Origin: Brachynemurus nebulosus
Taxonomy: Eukaryota; Arthropoda; Insecta; Neuroptera; Myrmeleontidae
Assembly (NCBI GenBank): GCA_035578155.1
Contig: JAPWDM010000001.1
Location: 167,001,498-167,065,497, forward strand
DNA: 64,000 bases
Direction: 5' to 3'
The notes under the pieces were generated by a model. That model worked only from the letters and a program-made list of their open reading frames with translations. It searched no databases and was not told the DNA's origin. Position 1 is the stretch's first letter; the number at the start of each line of letters is the position of its first letter. The position numbers and the translations under genes were made by a program. Shown piece by piece: positions 1 through 11,304 of this stretch.

Positions 1-90
1 ATTACAATTAATATTTTTTTAATAACTACACCATTATAATAACCGAATACCTCCGATTGTGCTGAATTATTTTTTTACATAATATTTTTG

Positions 91-857
91 GCTTAAGAAG
101 TTATCCCCTAAACGGATTTCTGGCGACGAGGACCGGAAGTGTATTTTTCAACCCTTTGAATGTCAAGTCTAGGAATTACTAAAAAATGTTTTCCGTTACC
201 ATAGCAACAAAAATTAAAGGTCGATTCTTATGGAACTTGGTGAGTAGCACAAAAAAGAAATAATGAAGTTTTTCGATATTTTGCTTAGTTTTCGTGATAT
301 TACGAGTCAAATTTGAAAAACTTACTATATTGGATAGACAATTACGGTAGGTATATTACGGCTTGTATTGATAGAAGTAAGTGGAAAATGGACCGGACAA
401 CATTAAAACCTCATTTTCAGGCAAAGGGTAATTAAATAATTTTGAAGTCATTACACGCCGAGACATATTTGTAAATAATTACCCTTTGCCCAAGAATGAG
501 GTTTCATTGGTGATGTCCCGTTCATTTTTCACTAATTTCTATGAATAAAAACCAAAATATACCATTCAAAAATTATATTTAAAACTGAGTTTATATCCGT
601 AAAAATTGATACTACGTATATGTGTATGTGTGTAATATAAAATTCATTATCTCTTATAGTAAGTTTTAGAAATACAACACATATTATCTCGAAAAGTAAA
701 CAGGATATCGAAAAAATTTGTTCTTCCTTTTTTGTTCCATTGATCAAATTCTATAAGAATCTGCCTCAAATTTTTTATTACCATAACAAAGGAAACCTTT
801 TTCTAGTCCTCAGATATACAACTTCCGGTTCGCGTCGCCAAAAATCCGTTCTTAAGC
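91..857. mobile_element. Inverted-repeat element, unclassified
   Basis: The ends are inverted copies: GCTTAAGAA, then ACGGATTTCTGGCGACG and ACCGGAAGT on the left, matched by the reverse complement at 820-857. The left copy carries about 11 extra bases after GCTTAAG. No convincing target duplication is visible. The interior holds a second, nested inverted repeat and no credible coding. Confidence 0.6.
380..532. mobile_element. Hairpin MITE nested in the 91-857 element
   Basis: Two arms of about 55 bp are near-perfect inverted copies. The left arm runs from GTGGAAAATGGACCGG to GGCAAAGGGTAATTA, and the right arm is its reverse complement from TAATTACCCTTTGCC to TTTTTCAC. The loop is about 40 bp. 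It lies inside the larger element, so it probably inserted later or forms part of its core. Confidence 0.55.
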
Positions 858-1101
858 TAAAAAGATTATACAAAATTCAATCGGTGGTACGCGAGAATTT
901 CGTTATTATTAGAATCGATAAATTTGTTATTATAAGTTATTTTACTGTCACCAGTGGAAAAGTCCATTTTAATTCGCGCACCACGAAATTTTGACGATAT
1001 TTTTGGTGCTCAATGTGTGCATTATACTTACATCAGAAATTACGGTAATTCTGAATAAGTAGTCAACTGCGTATATAAACTGGATGTTTAAACAAAATAT
1101 T

Positions 1102-1233
1102 CCATATACATACTGTATGTATAAATAGCCAATTTCGTATACATACTGTATGTATAAATAGCCAATTGCGTATACATACTGTATGTATAAATAGCCAATT
1201 GTGTATACATACTGTATGTATAAATAGCCACAT
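1102..1233. repeat. Tandem repeat, 33-bp unit, about 4 copies
   Basis: Four consecutive copies of a 33-bp unit each contain the palindrome CATACTGTATG followed by TATAAATAGCCAATT. Copies differ by one or two bases (TTTCG, TTGCG, TTGTG). Every unit carries a TATA-box-like TATAAATA, probably by chance. Reading frames through it are repeat artefacts. Confidence 0.9.
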
Positions 1234-1339
1234 CCAAATATATTTGTAGGACCGTGGAGAGAAATGGTGGGCCCTGGGAATAAAGCACATAAAAATTTCT
1301 TCCCCCAAAAACAAGTGACGAGGAAAAAAAAGTTTTTTT

Positions 1340-1440
1340 TTTCCCGGGTCCCTACAGGCCCCTACGGGCTTCTTCTTCCAACCCGGCCCCGAGGCTATAA
1401 CCCCGGCTACTCCACCCTTTCGTCAGGCTTAGATATTTGC
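1340..1440. repeat. GC-rich island inside a dispersed repeat
   Basis: A GC-rich patch (GGTCCCTACAGGCCCCTACG, CCCCGGCTACTCCACCC) stands out from AT-rich flanks. A similar patch (ATTCCGGCTACCCCGTCCTC) lies at 48310-48400, so this looks like part of a dispersed repeat and not a gene. Confidence 0.4.
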
Positions 1441-1549
1441 CACTCCTATAATTCTGTCACAAAAATACAAAGTTTTTCAAAATACAGTATAATTTCTGTT
1501 TCGTATATATATATATATAGGTATATCGACTGTGTACATTTTTGATGCA

Positions 1550-2095
1550 TAAACTTATTATTGTCTTTTCAGAATAATAAAATGAAGATTGTCTGATATT
1601 TTGTGTCAAACATGCAAAATTGTTATATTACGAATGTGTGTAGTGAAGATGTAAGAAAAAAATGTAATTTTGGAATTGCTCCAACTGGCAATGAAACAAG
1701 AATATATAAACAAGAAAATAAATATTACATACAGAGATATCATTTTTAATTTTTTTTTTGTCTCGTGTGTCTATATCTGTAAAAGCATCTAAAAGTTTGG
1801 TTTTAAGGATCTGATAGTTAAATGATATAATTTTTCCTTTTTTTGGTCTGTAAATTGTAAAAATATGTAAATTAAGTTTATTGATTTTTGAATTCTCTTA
1901 TTTGTACATGATTAAAGAAAATTACAAAAGTATTTTTACCCTAAAAAAAACTTTGATCTTCATTTGTTGAAGAAATAACAAAATTTTTTGTCTGTTTGAG
2001 AATTATGAAGAAAAAAAAAGTTCTGTAGAGTGTTCTTTGGCGTGTAATTTTCTGTAATATTTCTGTTTTGTGCGGGAGAATTTGGTTTTTTTTTG
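1550..2095. other. AT-rich stretch, nothing recognised
   Basis: Poly-A and poly-T rich sequence without a supportable reading frame, RNA gene or inverted repeat. Confidence 0.5.
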
Positions 2096-2195
2096 CCTAG
2101 TGATGTACCGGATCGTTAAAAATGTATATCTTCGGATACGAATTATTAGTGTTTAGATCCGCGGATACCGATACGGATACGAATACGGACCTCAG
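2096..2195 (+). repeat. Word-repeat island (GGATACGAATAC type)
   Basis: Begins with the hAT-like pentamer TAGTG (TAGTGATGTACCGGATC). It continues with degenerate repeats of GGATAC, CGATAC and GAATACGG. Only one end is recognisable and no target duplication is seen. Confidence 0.4.
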
Positions 2196-2527
2196 GTTTT
2201 GTACCTAGTTGGCGTCGGTGTGTGATATTGGACCGATAGTTGACGAACATTCCGTTTTGCGTTAGTTATGCGGCATGTTGAATTATTTATGATCCACATT
2301 GTAATAGATATTTGGGGGTTAAAGCTGCCAAATTATTCCTTTAGAAATACAATTATTTACCATTACTTAATTTTAATTAAGACATTTAATTTCTTTTTTA
2401 ATGATTTCTGAAAAAGTGATTATTTTAGGTGAATTAGAAGTGATTATTTTACGGTAAAACTTTTAGCCGTATCACAAAAATCAGAGGTTTGAATTTTGAC
2501 CTTTCTGTAAAGATAGTTAAATTAATA

Positions 2528-3191
2528 CATCAATACCTCAATTTGCGTCGTGGTTACGTTCCAAAAAACACGACGCGAATTGAAACGACGCAAAGTGAAT
2601 TATGATTTTCTATAGCAAACCATGTTAAGATCGAAGATAGGTTTCAGGGTTACGAAAATACTATTTTTAAAGAAAAAAAAATTGAATAATGTAAACATTT
2701 AAAAAACAAACATAATATAAAATTTTATTACATACATACAAAAAACAAAACAAAAAACAAATTCAATTAAAACAAAATAGAATAATCAATTAATTTATAA
2801 AAACAAAGTAAAAATTTTAAAAGGTGACTGTTTGTTAGCGATCTACACAATCCTCTGGGGGGAACTATAGTTCCTGGGGCCCTCTTTCCTTTCAGGTTCG
2901 TAATACACATTTATTTTAGTTTTATACCAAAACGCTCAAAGTAGTTACCATCTATTATCAATCATTATTATAACATCAATAGATACATATCCACCATATT
3001 ACAACAAATACGTGCCATCTTTTAAAAAAAAAAAAAAATTCAAAAAATTTCGAAAAAAAAATTAAAGACTCGAACCCAAAACAACGCAATTTCGAAAATC
3101 TAACGACACACAGTGAAAATTAGTACGAATTCAGCAGCGACGCAACTTCGAAAAAACGCAAAATGAAACGACGCAAAGCGAGGTATTGGTG
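2528..3191. mobile_element. Tigger-like MITE with TA target duplication
   Basis: Termini CATCAATACCTCAATTTGCG (left) and, inverted, CACCAATACCTCGCTTTGCG (right) are flanked by TA at 2526-2527 and 3192-3193. The ATACCTCG...TTGCG layout resembles vertebrate Tigger ends of the Tc1/mariner superfamily; that comparison is from general knowledge. Subterminal regions repeat ACGACGCAAAGTGAA-like words. No transposase is present, so it is non-autonomous. Confidence 0.75.
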
Positions 3192-3226
3192 TACTTTATA
3201 ACTTAGTCTAATAAATAAGTATTTAA

Positions 3227-3310
3227 CAGGGCTGGGAACTATTTAAAATGATTTCATTTTAAATATGTATTTAAAACACAAAATGGCATAATTATAACTA
3301 AATGGCATCT
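3227..3310 (+). repeat. Word-repeat island (ATTTTAAAT type)
   Basis: The head CAGGGCTGGGAACTATTT is followed by alternating ATTTAAAATG and CATTTTAAATATG words. It abuts the (TA)n array at 3326. The far end was not located. Confidence 0.35.
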
Positions 3311-3324
3311 TGAAAATGGCCAAA

Positions 3325-3700
<376 letters not shown>

Positions 3701-4074
3701 CTAAATTACTTACTTGGAATTTGTTAAGTTTGCATATTGCATTCGATGTGTTCCCGCATAATTCACCTAATTTAACTGAAACTGTATCACTTATAGACTT
3801 GGTTCGCCGTCGAGTATAACCGAAGCGCGTTACGCTTTGTAATGTGACGTGAACTCGCAAGTTTTTCCCCATCCAAAAATATCAGGTGAGCCAGTAGACG
3901 TTTTTACTTCAAAATAGTCATCAATTTGGGTCATCAGAGCGTACAGCAAGTTTCAACTTTATGCCACAGGTCCTCTGCGAGACATTTTTTCTATTGCTTA
4001 GATGCGCCACAACTAAGGTGATATGCATCATTGTTAGATAGTACTATTGTTTTTGATGATGGGAGAATGATTAC

Positions 4075-4200
4075 TGATAATTAAAGTGTGAGGTATGGTA
4101 ATGTTGGAAATGAAGAATCTCCCCCGGTCGGTTTCGAACTCACGATCTACTAGACAAGACCGGAGGCACTAACCACATAACCAACTCGGGGTTTGCGAGA
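4075..4200 (-). mobile_element. tRNA-derived SINE-like fragment
   Basis: The minus strand reads like a degenerate tRNA head: an A-box-like GTGGTTAGTGCC, a broken anticodon arm and a B box GAGTTCGAAACC ending near 4125. Acceptor pairing is poor, so it is not a functional tRNA. The AT-rich sequence at lower coordinates would be the SINE body, whose limit I cannot fix. Confidence 0.5.
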
Positions 4201-4500
4201 CATTAATTGATAAGGACACCATGGAACGTACATCCCGTCTATAAGTAAGGGAAAAAAGGCTAATTTTTGCTGAAAAAGGGTCAGCTTCAGTTCTGTACGG
4301 CTCTGTGTATTTAATACTGAAACTTAAATACGTATAATTCGTAAATTCACATTAAAAACTAGTGCACATGTTATGTAAATAAAATGGAGGTAAATGCTTT
4401 TTTTTGAACAAATCGTTTAAACTGAATAACTGAATGAGTTTGGTGTTTTTTCCTGAATATGATATACATATAAATTTGATTAATCTACGGGGATTGGTAT

Positions 4501-4750
4501 CAGTGGCGACTTCAGCGGACAGGCCGGGTAGGCCCTGACCTATCCAAAAATTTTGAAAAATGAAACAAATAATCAAAATTAATAGAATTACAATTAAATT
4601 TTTGTTCTTTTTACTCATCAACTAGAGTTTTTTTGTCCGTCCTCGTGGATCCTTGATTGTTCTCCGCAACCCTCTATTTTCCTTTATTACCTATAATATG
4701 CATACAAAAATTCGGGCCTATCCAAAATGAAAATCCTAAAATCGCCTCTG
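4501..4750. mobile_element. hAT-like MITE
   Basis: The left end CAGTGGCGACTTCAGC and the right end, inverted, CAGAGGCGATTTTAGG form a short imperfect TIR. Both subterminal regions carry CCTATCCAAAA. The left flank is ATTGGTAT; the right flank two bases beyond the TIR is TTTGGTAT, a 7/8 match, as expected for a hAT-type 8-bp target duplication. Confidence 0.6.
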
Positions 4751-5700
4751 AATTTGGTATAGTATTTTTTGTGGCCGTAGAAAATCAATAGTATGTAGTT
4801 TTAGTATCATTAATTAATATTTAATTACTAACTAGGTGGCATTGAATGACGTACATACGCCTCGGTAACGCATAAATATTTTAAATACAAATAAATTGAG
4901 TCGGCCACTTTTTTTTGTTTCATTTGTAAATGTCACTGGAGAGTAAAAAAGCACACGATAATTACTCTTGCTAGTAATAAAAAAAGTTATTTATTGATTC
5001 GTTTTGTACGGAATGATTTATTTACAGTGTTGTTTGAAAATTCGTACAATATAATATAAAATGTCTCTGTCATTGCTATCATTCATAAAGATCGCATCAA
5101 GGCCCCAGAGAATTGAGATGAATCCGACGATAGCAATTGATTTGGGGCCCCAACTCAATTTATTCTTAGAATAAGCGAAGTTTCGAAATGATAAGATTAT
5201 ATTCAAATTGCAGACGTGACTCTCCAAATTGCAACGTAATTCCCCAAAACTTGGTAATGATTAGCACTGAAGGTGTAAAAAACCTTTTAGTTAACATTTT
5301 TCTTTATTACTATTAGACCGTGTTTGGACTGATCGTTAAGTGTTTAGTGTTAAATGATTAGTAGCAAATAGAACACTTTAGTAATAAGTAGAACGCACAA
5401 GTGGAAGGGAAAAAAAATATGAAAATATTGGTAGATGTGTTAAGAAATAAAGATAAACGGCCTGCAATAAATTATTTCGTATTTGTATAGATAGTATGGT
5501 CTGTGCTACTACACCAACAGCTCGCTATAAAGAACATTTTTGAATGCGAGATGGAATTATACTTCTTATTCTTTTTAAGTAATAGATCCAAAATATACAG
5601 ATTGTTCACTATGACTTACGACAAAATACACGGGAAATATAAGCATACATAGATTAATGAATTTTTAGTAAAAATAAAATTTGTACATTCTGAAAAAAAT
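4751..5700. other. Intergenic AT-rich stretch
   Basis: No gene is supported. A block of about 38 bp at 5514-5552 (ACACCAACAGCTCGCTATAA) recurs inverted at 20214-20252. One copy lies before the first hairpin-ended element and the other after the second. Confidence 0.4.
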
Positions 5701-6082
5701 CGCCAAGTGCGTGCCGGACACGCATTATCAAAGTTACGTGGTCAATAGCTAATTTTTCGCAATTTTTAGGATAAAATGTAGGAAATTTAATAGTACGTAT
5801 CGACGGATTACTACTAGAACCACGTATGTCGATTTTTCACTCTTTTGAGATAATTGACTGAAACATTATCTTCAACCGGTTTGGAAAAGTTTTATTGCTT
5901 TGTTGCCCCCCACCACCCCTTTAAAGGTTAGAACGGATCCAAAAATTGACCCCACTTTTATAGTATTGATGCCCCATTTTGTCATCCCCACTTAGGGGCT
6001 GACAAAATGGGGCATCAACTGACTTTAAATTTCAGCTCAGTTCGTTCATAAGGGGGCCCTACACATGCAAAAAGGAGCCACG

Positions 6083-6157
<75 letters not shown>

Positions 6158-7329
6158 ACATTTTTTCTTCAGAATCGTGTTCTACGGGCGGATAGCGCCC
6201 CTACTCTCGCCTCGTCCCGTTCTTATCGTATAGACTGTATACATTCTAATTTTTTCTGTAAAAAATTCGACTAAACGGTTGAGCATTTCTGTATTGACCC
6301 TCGTATGGTAACATACCATTAAATTATGACATAATTTGAAATTTGGAGATACGAGGTTTTGTTTTTGTTAAATAACTTTCATTCTGATACATAAAATAAA
6401 ATGAAATTTTTATTAGTCTATGTCTTATACAGTAATTAGTATAAGATGATTCTGAACATTTATATCTAATTATCTCAAAACAGTGAAAAATCGACATACG
6501 TGGTTCTAGCAGTAAGCCGTCGATACGTACTATTAAATTTCCTACATTTGATCCTAAAAATTGTGAAAAATTAGCTATTGACGACGTAACTTTGATAATG
6601 CATGTCCTACACGCACTTGGCGAATTTATTATTATTATAGTACCAATTTATACAAAAAAGAAAGATAATTGTAACCAAACTCTTTTGTATAAGCGGATGC
6701 TTAAAACATCTAATATATCTGATTCTAATAAATTTTTTTATTGAATTATTGAATTAATTTATTCATTCATAAGTATTACTTCCACAGTAATTATGAAAAC
6801 TTTTAAAGTAAAAGAGAATTATCTAATTTTGTAAGATACGAGGTACTGCATTCAATTATGTCAAAATAGTATTTCTAACAGATGGTCAGTATTGCCATCT
6901 AGGAGGTCGATGTAAAAGATCATTAGATAACGACACAAAGACAGACTGATATAATACAGGTATCTATATTGTGTATATATAGTGCCATCTAACCGTGTCG
7001 GTATGTAGGTCTAATTGTGTCGGATAATATAGATTTAGGTGCATATTGGTATATATGGATTTTAATGATATATATCTTACCATCACGTGCTGCCATCAAA
7101 ATCTGTCCAAAAACGATGTGTCATTTTTTTAACTAAAAATAATTCAAGAGCAAACATACTACAACGATTTAGTGGTGCACTGATAATGTACGATTGAATG
7201 AAAAATATCTCACTGCCTAACTTTTTTTAGTGGAAAGCGCCACCGATGTGTATAGGGAATTAATGATCACTTATGAAGCCGAATGAGTGAATGCATAAGT
7301 TACGTGGTTTTTCAGGACCACGTAACTAA
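5701..7329. mobile_element. Hairpin-ended 1.6-kb element, copy 1
   Basis: Nearly collinear with 18513-20066. The left end CGCCAAGTGCGTGCCGGACA forms a small hairpin. An inverted copy of about 170 bp lies at 6450-6622, with a (TA)n array between. The shared sequence continues to a terminal palindrome AGTTACGTGGT/ACCACGTAACT at 7298-7327 followed by CTAA. The two copies differ by scattered indels. No transposase or helicase frame is visible. A 3' hairpin plus CTAA is weakly Helitron-like, but the class is unresolved. Confidence 0.7.
6091..6155. repeat. (TA)n microsatellite inside copy 1
   Basis: Pure TA array at the same internal position as the array at 18810-18917 in copy 2, just after GGAGCCACGAATT in both. 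Confidence 0.95.
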
Positions 7330-7394
7330 TAAAAGATCCAGTAATGGGTTACGAAGAACTTTGATATTAGTGAAGATAACGAAAATAATGCTGA

Positions 7395-7545
7395 TTTACT
7401 AATTTATTCCTAACTAAATTGTTCGCAATTAAAAAGTTTAGTTGTTCTAAACTAACTGCAACTAAATTTTTCAATTTTTAGTTATGTTGTAGTTGACGTT
7501 ATAAAACTAATAACTGAATTTGTCACATATTCCACATAGAAAGCA
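7395..7545. repeat. Word-repeat island (AACTAA type)
   Basis: Degenerate repeats of AACTAA, TTTAGTTG and AACTAATAACT. The same words recur at 8335-8480, so the two may be opposite ends of one mosaic element. Confidence 0.4.
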
Positions 7546-7574
7546 TTATGGAACTAAACTGCAAGCGCCTAGTC

Positions 7575-7640
7575 TCGAGTAGAGTGTCCTGAATGAAGTC
7601 CCAAATGAAGTTCCTCAAGTCCCAGTTTCGTTCGAAAGTC
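7575..7640 (+). repeat. Word-repeat island (AAGTCCC type)
   Basis: The head TAGAGTGTCCTGAATG is followed by four spaced AAGTCCC/AAGTTCC words. A poly-T run lies after it at about 7668-7690. Confidence 0.35.
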
Positions 7641-7800
7641 CCACCAAAACAAAAAAAATCCAGTTATTTATTTTTTTTTTTTTTTTTTTTATAGGTATTA
7701 GGAGAACATAATAATATATTGTTTAAATTTTAAAATAGTAATTTGAATGAACTCTTTCTCTACGATTCAAAAATAAATTCATGTCCCTCTGATAGTGTAT

Positions 7801-8240
7801 TAGGATTTTATTATTACTGTGTTGCGGCGATACCGTAATTGCGGGGACCTTTTTTGTCGTTATCGAACGAAAATTATCGACAACGAATCTTACCACAAAC
7901 TGAGTAAATTAAATAAATAACTTATCTCAATAAATTGATTAAGATATTTTTATGTATGATACATTGATGCAATACAGACTATTTTTAAAAAATTACGTTT
8001 TTTTTCGTAAAAATTTTTCGTTATTTTTCGTAATTATCTTTTGTCGTGAACCTAAATCTCATAAAAGACCTACAACAAAAAAATAACAACTTTTTTAAAG
8101 GCTGAATCGAAGCAAGTTATAGGTATTCCAAACATATTAGCGCTACTAAAACGTAGTTTTCGACTTTTCGTTATCGCAAATTATTGATATCGAAAATAAC
8201 GATATTTTCAAAATGGACAAATAAGGAAAGAAAATAATTC
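7801..8240. repeat. Word-repeat island (CGTTATCG type)
   Basis: Starts near GTGTTGCGGCGATACCG and carries many CGTTATCGA, TTTTTCGTTA and TATCGATA-like words, ending near GAAAATAACGATATTTTC. Not coding. Confidence 0.35.
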
Positions 8241-8334
8241 TTCGAAATTATCGCACCTGCTAAATTATAAAATCCTTCTTGACTTTTTTATCTCTTACGA
8301 TAATTTCAGTAAACTTTACTAACGTTTCAATAAA

Positions 8335-8494
8335 ATTAGTTATTAGTTATAACTAATAACTACAACTAAAAACTAAAGTAATTATTCGTTATAACTAATA
8401 ACTAAATTTTTCAGTTATTATTTATTAGTTACAAAAGAATAATTTAGTTATTAGTTATTAATCATTAGTTATAACTAACATCTGGCCAACACTG
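8335..8494 (-). repeat. Word-repeat island with CAGTGTTGGCC head
   Basis: Read on the minus strand, it starts CAGTGTTGGCCAGATGTTAG and continues with TTATAACTAAT, AATAACTAA and TTAGTTATT words for about 140 bp. Confidence 0.45.
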
Positions 8495-8671
8495 CCTGTA
8501 TGTATATCGAATGTTTTGGGTAGTACTCAGATACAACGAAAAAAATTAACTGGTTAAGATGTATAAAGTGCCAAAAATGGTTACATATGACATGCACTGT
8601 GTATGGAGATGTGTGTAATATATGTTCAAGAGAATCGCTGCGCCAAAAAAGTGCAAAATTGTTAATATTAC

Positions 8672-8907
8672 CTATGCGGCGTCTCTCCTTTTTTGATGCG
8701 GCATCTCTCCCATAGGTGTGGGAGAGATGCCGTTTTGCAGGCTCTACAAAAAAGTTAATTTTGAATCCTTTATGGCTCAAAATTTAAAATTTTTTTAAAA
8801 TAATTTTAAAGAACAATGTTCACATTTAGTATGTACCAAATTTCAAATCAATTAAATGCATACTTTAAGAATTATCAAGTATTTTCAAAAAGTGTGGCAT
8901 CTCTCCC
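8672..8907. repeat. Dispersed GGCATCTCTCCC words
   Basis: GGCATCTCTCCC occurs at 8700-8711 and 8896-8907, inverted at 8720-8731 (an 11-12 bp hairpin with the first), and as a variant GGCGTCTCTCC at 8677. Confidence 0.5.
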
Positions 8908-9109
8908 GCATTCACCCTATTATTGAAATCTCTGATGTAAGTTTGAATTGGGTATTTGATTAAAATTAAATTTTTTTTTTCAGTTTAAAACTGACTTGTA
9001 AAATTTTGCTGCTAACTCGTATTTGATAAAATATAGTTTGTACATACATATTTAATTTACCCTTAAAAATAAAAATAAAATTAGTAAATTAATGTATATG
9101 TAAATACCT

Positions 9110-9200
9110 TGATAATGTGCGCTTAGACGTTCCAAAGATTTTTGGAATAAAAATTTACTAGCTTACTTAAATTTTAATTAATAATTGATAGTTTTAATAC
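9110..9200 (+). repeat. Diverged dispersed repeat, also at 15855-15960
   Basis: The phrase TACCTTGATAATGTGCGCTT followed by GTTCCAAAGAT matches TACCTCGAAAATGTGTGCTT and GTTCCAAAGAT at 15853-15890, with similar flanks. Confidence 0.45.
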
Positions 9201-9369
9201 TAAAACAAACACACTTCTAACAATAAATTTAGATAAAACTGTGTTATACAAATCACTGCGAGCATGACAAGTAATGACTAAAAGTGATAATATATTGTCA
9301 TTATCAATTTGCATCCGGTGTACCGGGTAGAAATTTTTCGTTAGCTTCAGGGGTTATAAGCTGGCCAAA

Positions 9370-9478
9370 AACTAGAAAATCTGTATCTAGATACAAATTT
9401 ATTTTTAGTATCTCTATCTGTATCTAAATACTAATTTACTCTAAGTGTTTACATCTGCATATTTATACAACACTGAAT
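9370..9478 (-). repeat. Word-repeat island (GTATCTAGATAC type)
   Basis: Minus-strand head CAGTGTTGTATAAATATG, followed by TATCTGTATCTAGATAC words. It matches the islands at 48717-48800 and 49908-49985. Confidence 0.5.
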
Positions 9479-9479
9479 T

Positions 9480-10080
9480 TATTGTAAGTTACTGTCACCA
9501 AAGCTAGACAGAAAAATTAATACAATAAGCGCAAAAAAAGGAAAACAAAATAAGTACCTACTGTTAACGAACAAAAAAACATATTGTTCTCTCCTAACAT
9601 TCCATAAAATTTTAAGGTTCTTTTTTAATATTTAACAATAAAACAGAAGAGCTATTGGCGGATAAGCATGGGTAGGAATCCCCCCAAACGAAATGTGTCG
9701 GTTTTTTTTTCTTGTAACTGCTATCAACCTTTTTACTTGTAACTGCTATCAACTGAAATTTACAGCTGAGGTTCAGCCCTTAAAAACTTAAACCCTTTTT
9801 TTAAAGCCCCGATCAGTCGAACACCCATCATCAGTTTTAAAACCACCAAAATGGCAATTCGCCTGTAGCCTTTCAATCACATTTAGATATCTTGAAAATA
9901 CCGAAGATGTAGCGAAAATTCGTTTCCCGTAGTGGGGCCCCGCTGCTCACGGCGTTTTTATTTTTCAGGTTTAAGTGTACAGGTAAATATGTATTATAAA
10001 TTATAATATTTCATTAATGTGTAAAGTACTCGTATGTAGTCTTTAATCTTTAAGCGCACTCTTCTCAAAATCATCAGTAT
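9480..10080. other. AT-rich stretch, no gene seen
   Basis: Only a short tandem duplication of CTTGTAACTGCTATCAAC (9711-9752) is notable. Confidence 0.4.
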
Positions 10081-10410
10081 TTTTTAACACTTGCTACACA
10101 AAACAATCTGGTGGACAAATCCAGTCACAAAAACTATAATAATTAATAATACCCCTGTCGCAGCAACCTGCATAACATAGCGAATTTCCATCTACAAAAG
10201 TACGTTTTTCTCGGAAACTAGTTGATATAGAGTAATTGTAAATAAAGAAAACCTTCTTTATGTGAATTTTCCGCCTCATTCCGCCAAATCTTTTTCACGA
10301 AAAATGTCCAAAACACCGTAAACGTTTTCACGAAATTTCTTAAAAATAAGATGTTTCGTTCTTGAGTTATCGTGCGGACACATTTATATATATGTTTACT
10401 AAGTGTCCGC
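10081..10410 (-). repeat. (TA)n-centred dispersed family, partial copy
   Basis: On the minus strand the phrase TGTCCGCACGATAACTCAAG near 10385-10365 and the CGCTATGTTATGCAGGTTGC phrase near 10185 match the family at 10672-11125 and 35596-36290. Short frames here are not credible genes. Confidence 0.5.
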
Positions 10411-10671
10411 ATCGTGTAGAACCCGCTTTACATCAACATTATACATGTATCATAATTATGTGATCGTATGGGTAGTGACGAATTGACGTTATACATATAT
10501 ACACTATATCTTCTTTGACTATACATAATGTGTCGAATATGTGCTTAGAATGTGAGTAACTTAAGACTTTAAGATTACATCACTTAAGATTACATTCCTA
10601 AGATCACATTCTAACTCACATAGTTTTTCTCGGAAACTAATTCACATAGAAAAAAAGTTTAAAGACCTTTT

Positions 10672-10913
10672 TTATGTAGTTTTTTCTTCTCTTTTAAATG
10701 GTGTAAAAGAATTTCGCAAAAATTTTTGAATAAGTGGAAATTTTGGCAAAAAACTAATTGTTTGCAAGAACAAAAACCATGTTCCTGGCATCCGACGTGT
10801 CTGGTTAACGAACTCGTCCAACGGTTTGGGACTTCCAATACTTTCACCAAATTTCGTAATCCTAGGACATTCCGTTCGAGGGTTATCGTGCGGACACATA
10901 TATATATAAATAC

Positions 10914-10985
<72 letters not shown>

Positions 10986-11125
10986 TTTAGTGAATATTAT
11001 TTTCGGTTTCTAGGGACCTCAAAACAAATTTCTGCCATAGTCCCGGGCTGAAGTCGTGTCATGACAGTGGCTGTAATAGCGTATTTCCAGTTTTGGAAAT
11101 TCGCTAAAAGTAAAGAAAAACAAAC
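10672..11125 (-). mobile_element. (TA)n-centred dispersed element, minus copy
   Basis: Collinear, on the opposite strand, with 35815-36250. In order (minus strand): GCGAATTTCCAAAACTGG, TTTTGAGGTCCCTAGAA, TATTCACTAAAATTTA, the TA array, TGTCCGCACGATAACCCTCG, then CCAGACACGTCGGATGCC. The array sits at the same place in both copies, so it is intrinsic to the element. No transposase frame and no clear termini. Confidence 0.65.
10898..10982. repeat. (TA)n microsatellite
   Basis: TA array with a few CA interruptions inside the minus copy of the dispersed element. Confidence 0.95.
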
Positions 11126-11304
11126 AAAACATTCTTCAAACTATTTATTCTTGAAAATACATGTCTTAACAAACTTAACCTTATCTTTAAGTTGCACAGA
11201 TAGAAGCCACCTATTTTGTGCAATATCTACATATCTTTGTCCTATTTTGCTCTGTGCAAATCAAAGACAAAGCTATACGTACATAAACATACAAAATATG
11301 CATT

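Noticed and set aside
1063..1314. Frames encoding repeated LFIHTVCI-type units
   Set aside because: They translate the 33-bp tandem repeat; overlapping frames show the same regular pattern.
2528..3191. Reading the ACGACGCAAAG words as a satellite array
   Set aside because: They are confined between TA-flanked TIRs, so they belong to the MITE.
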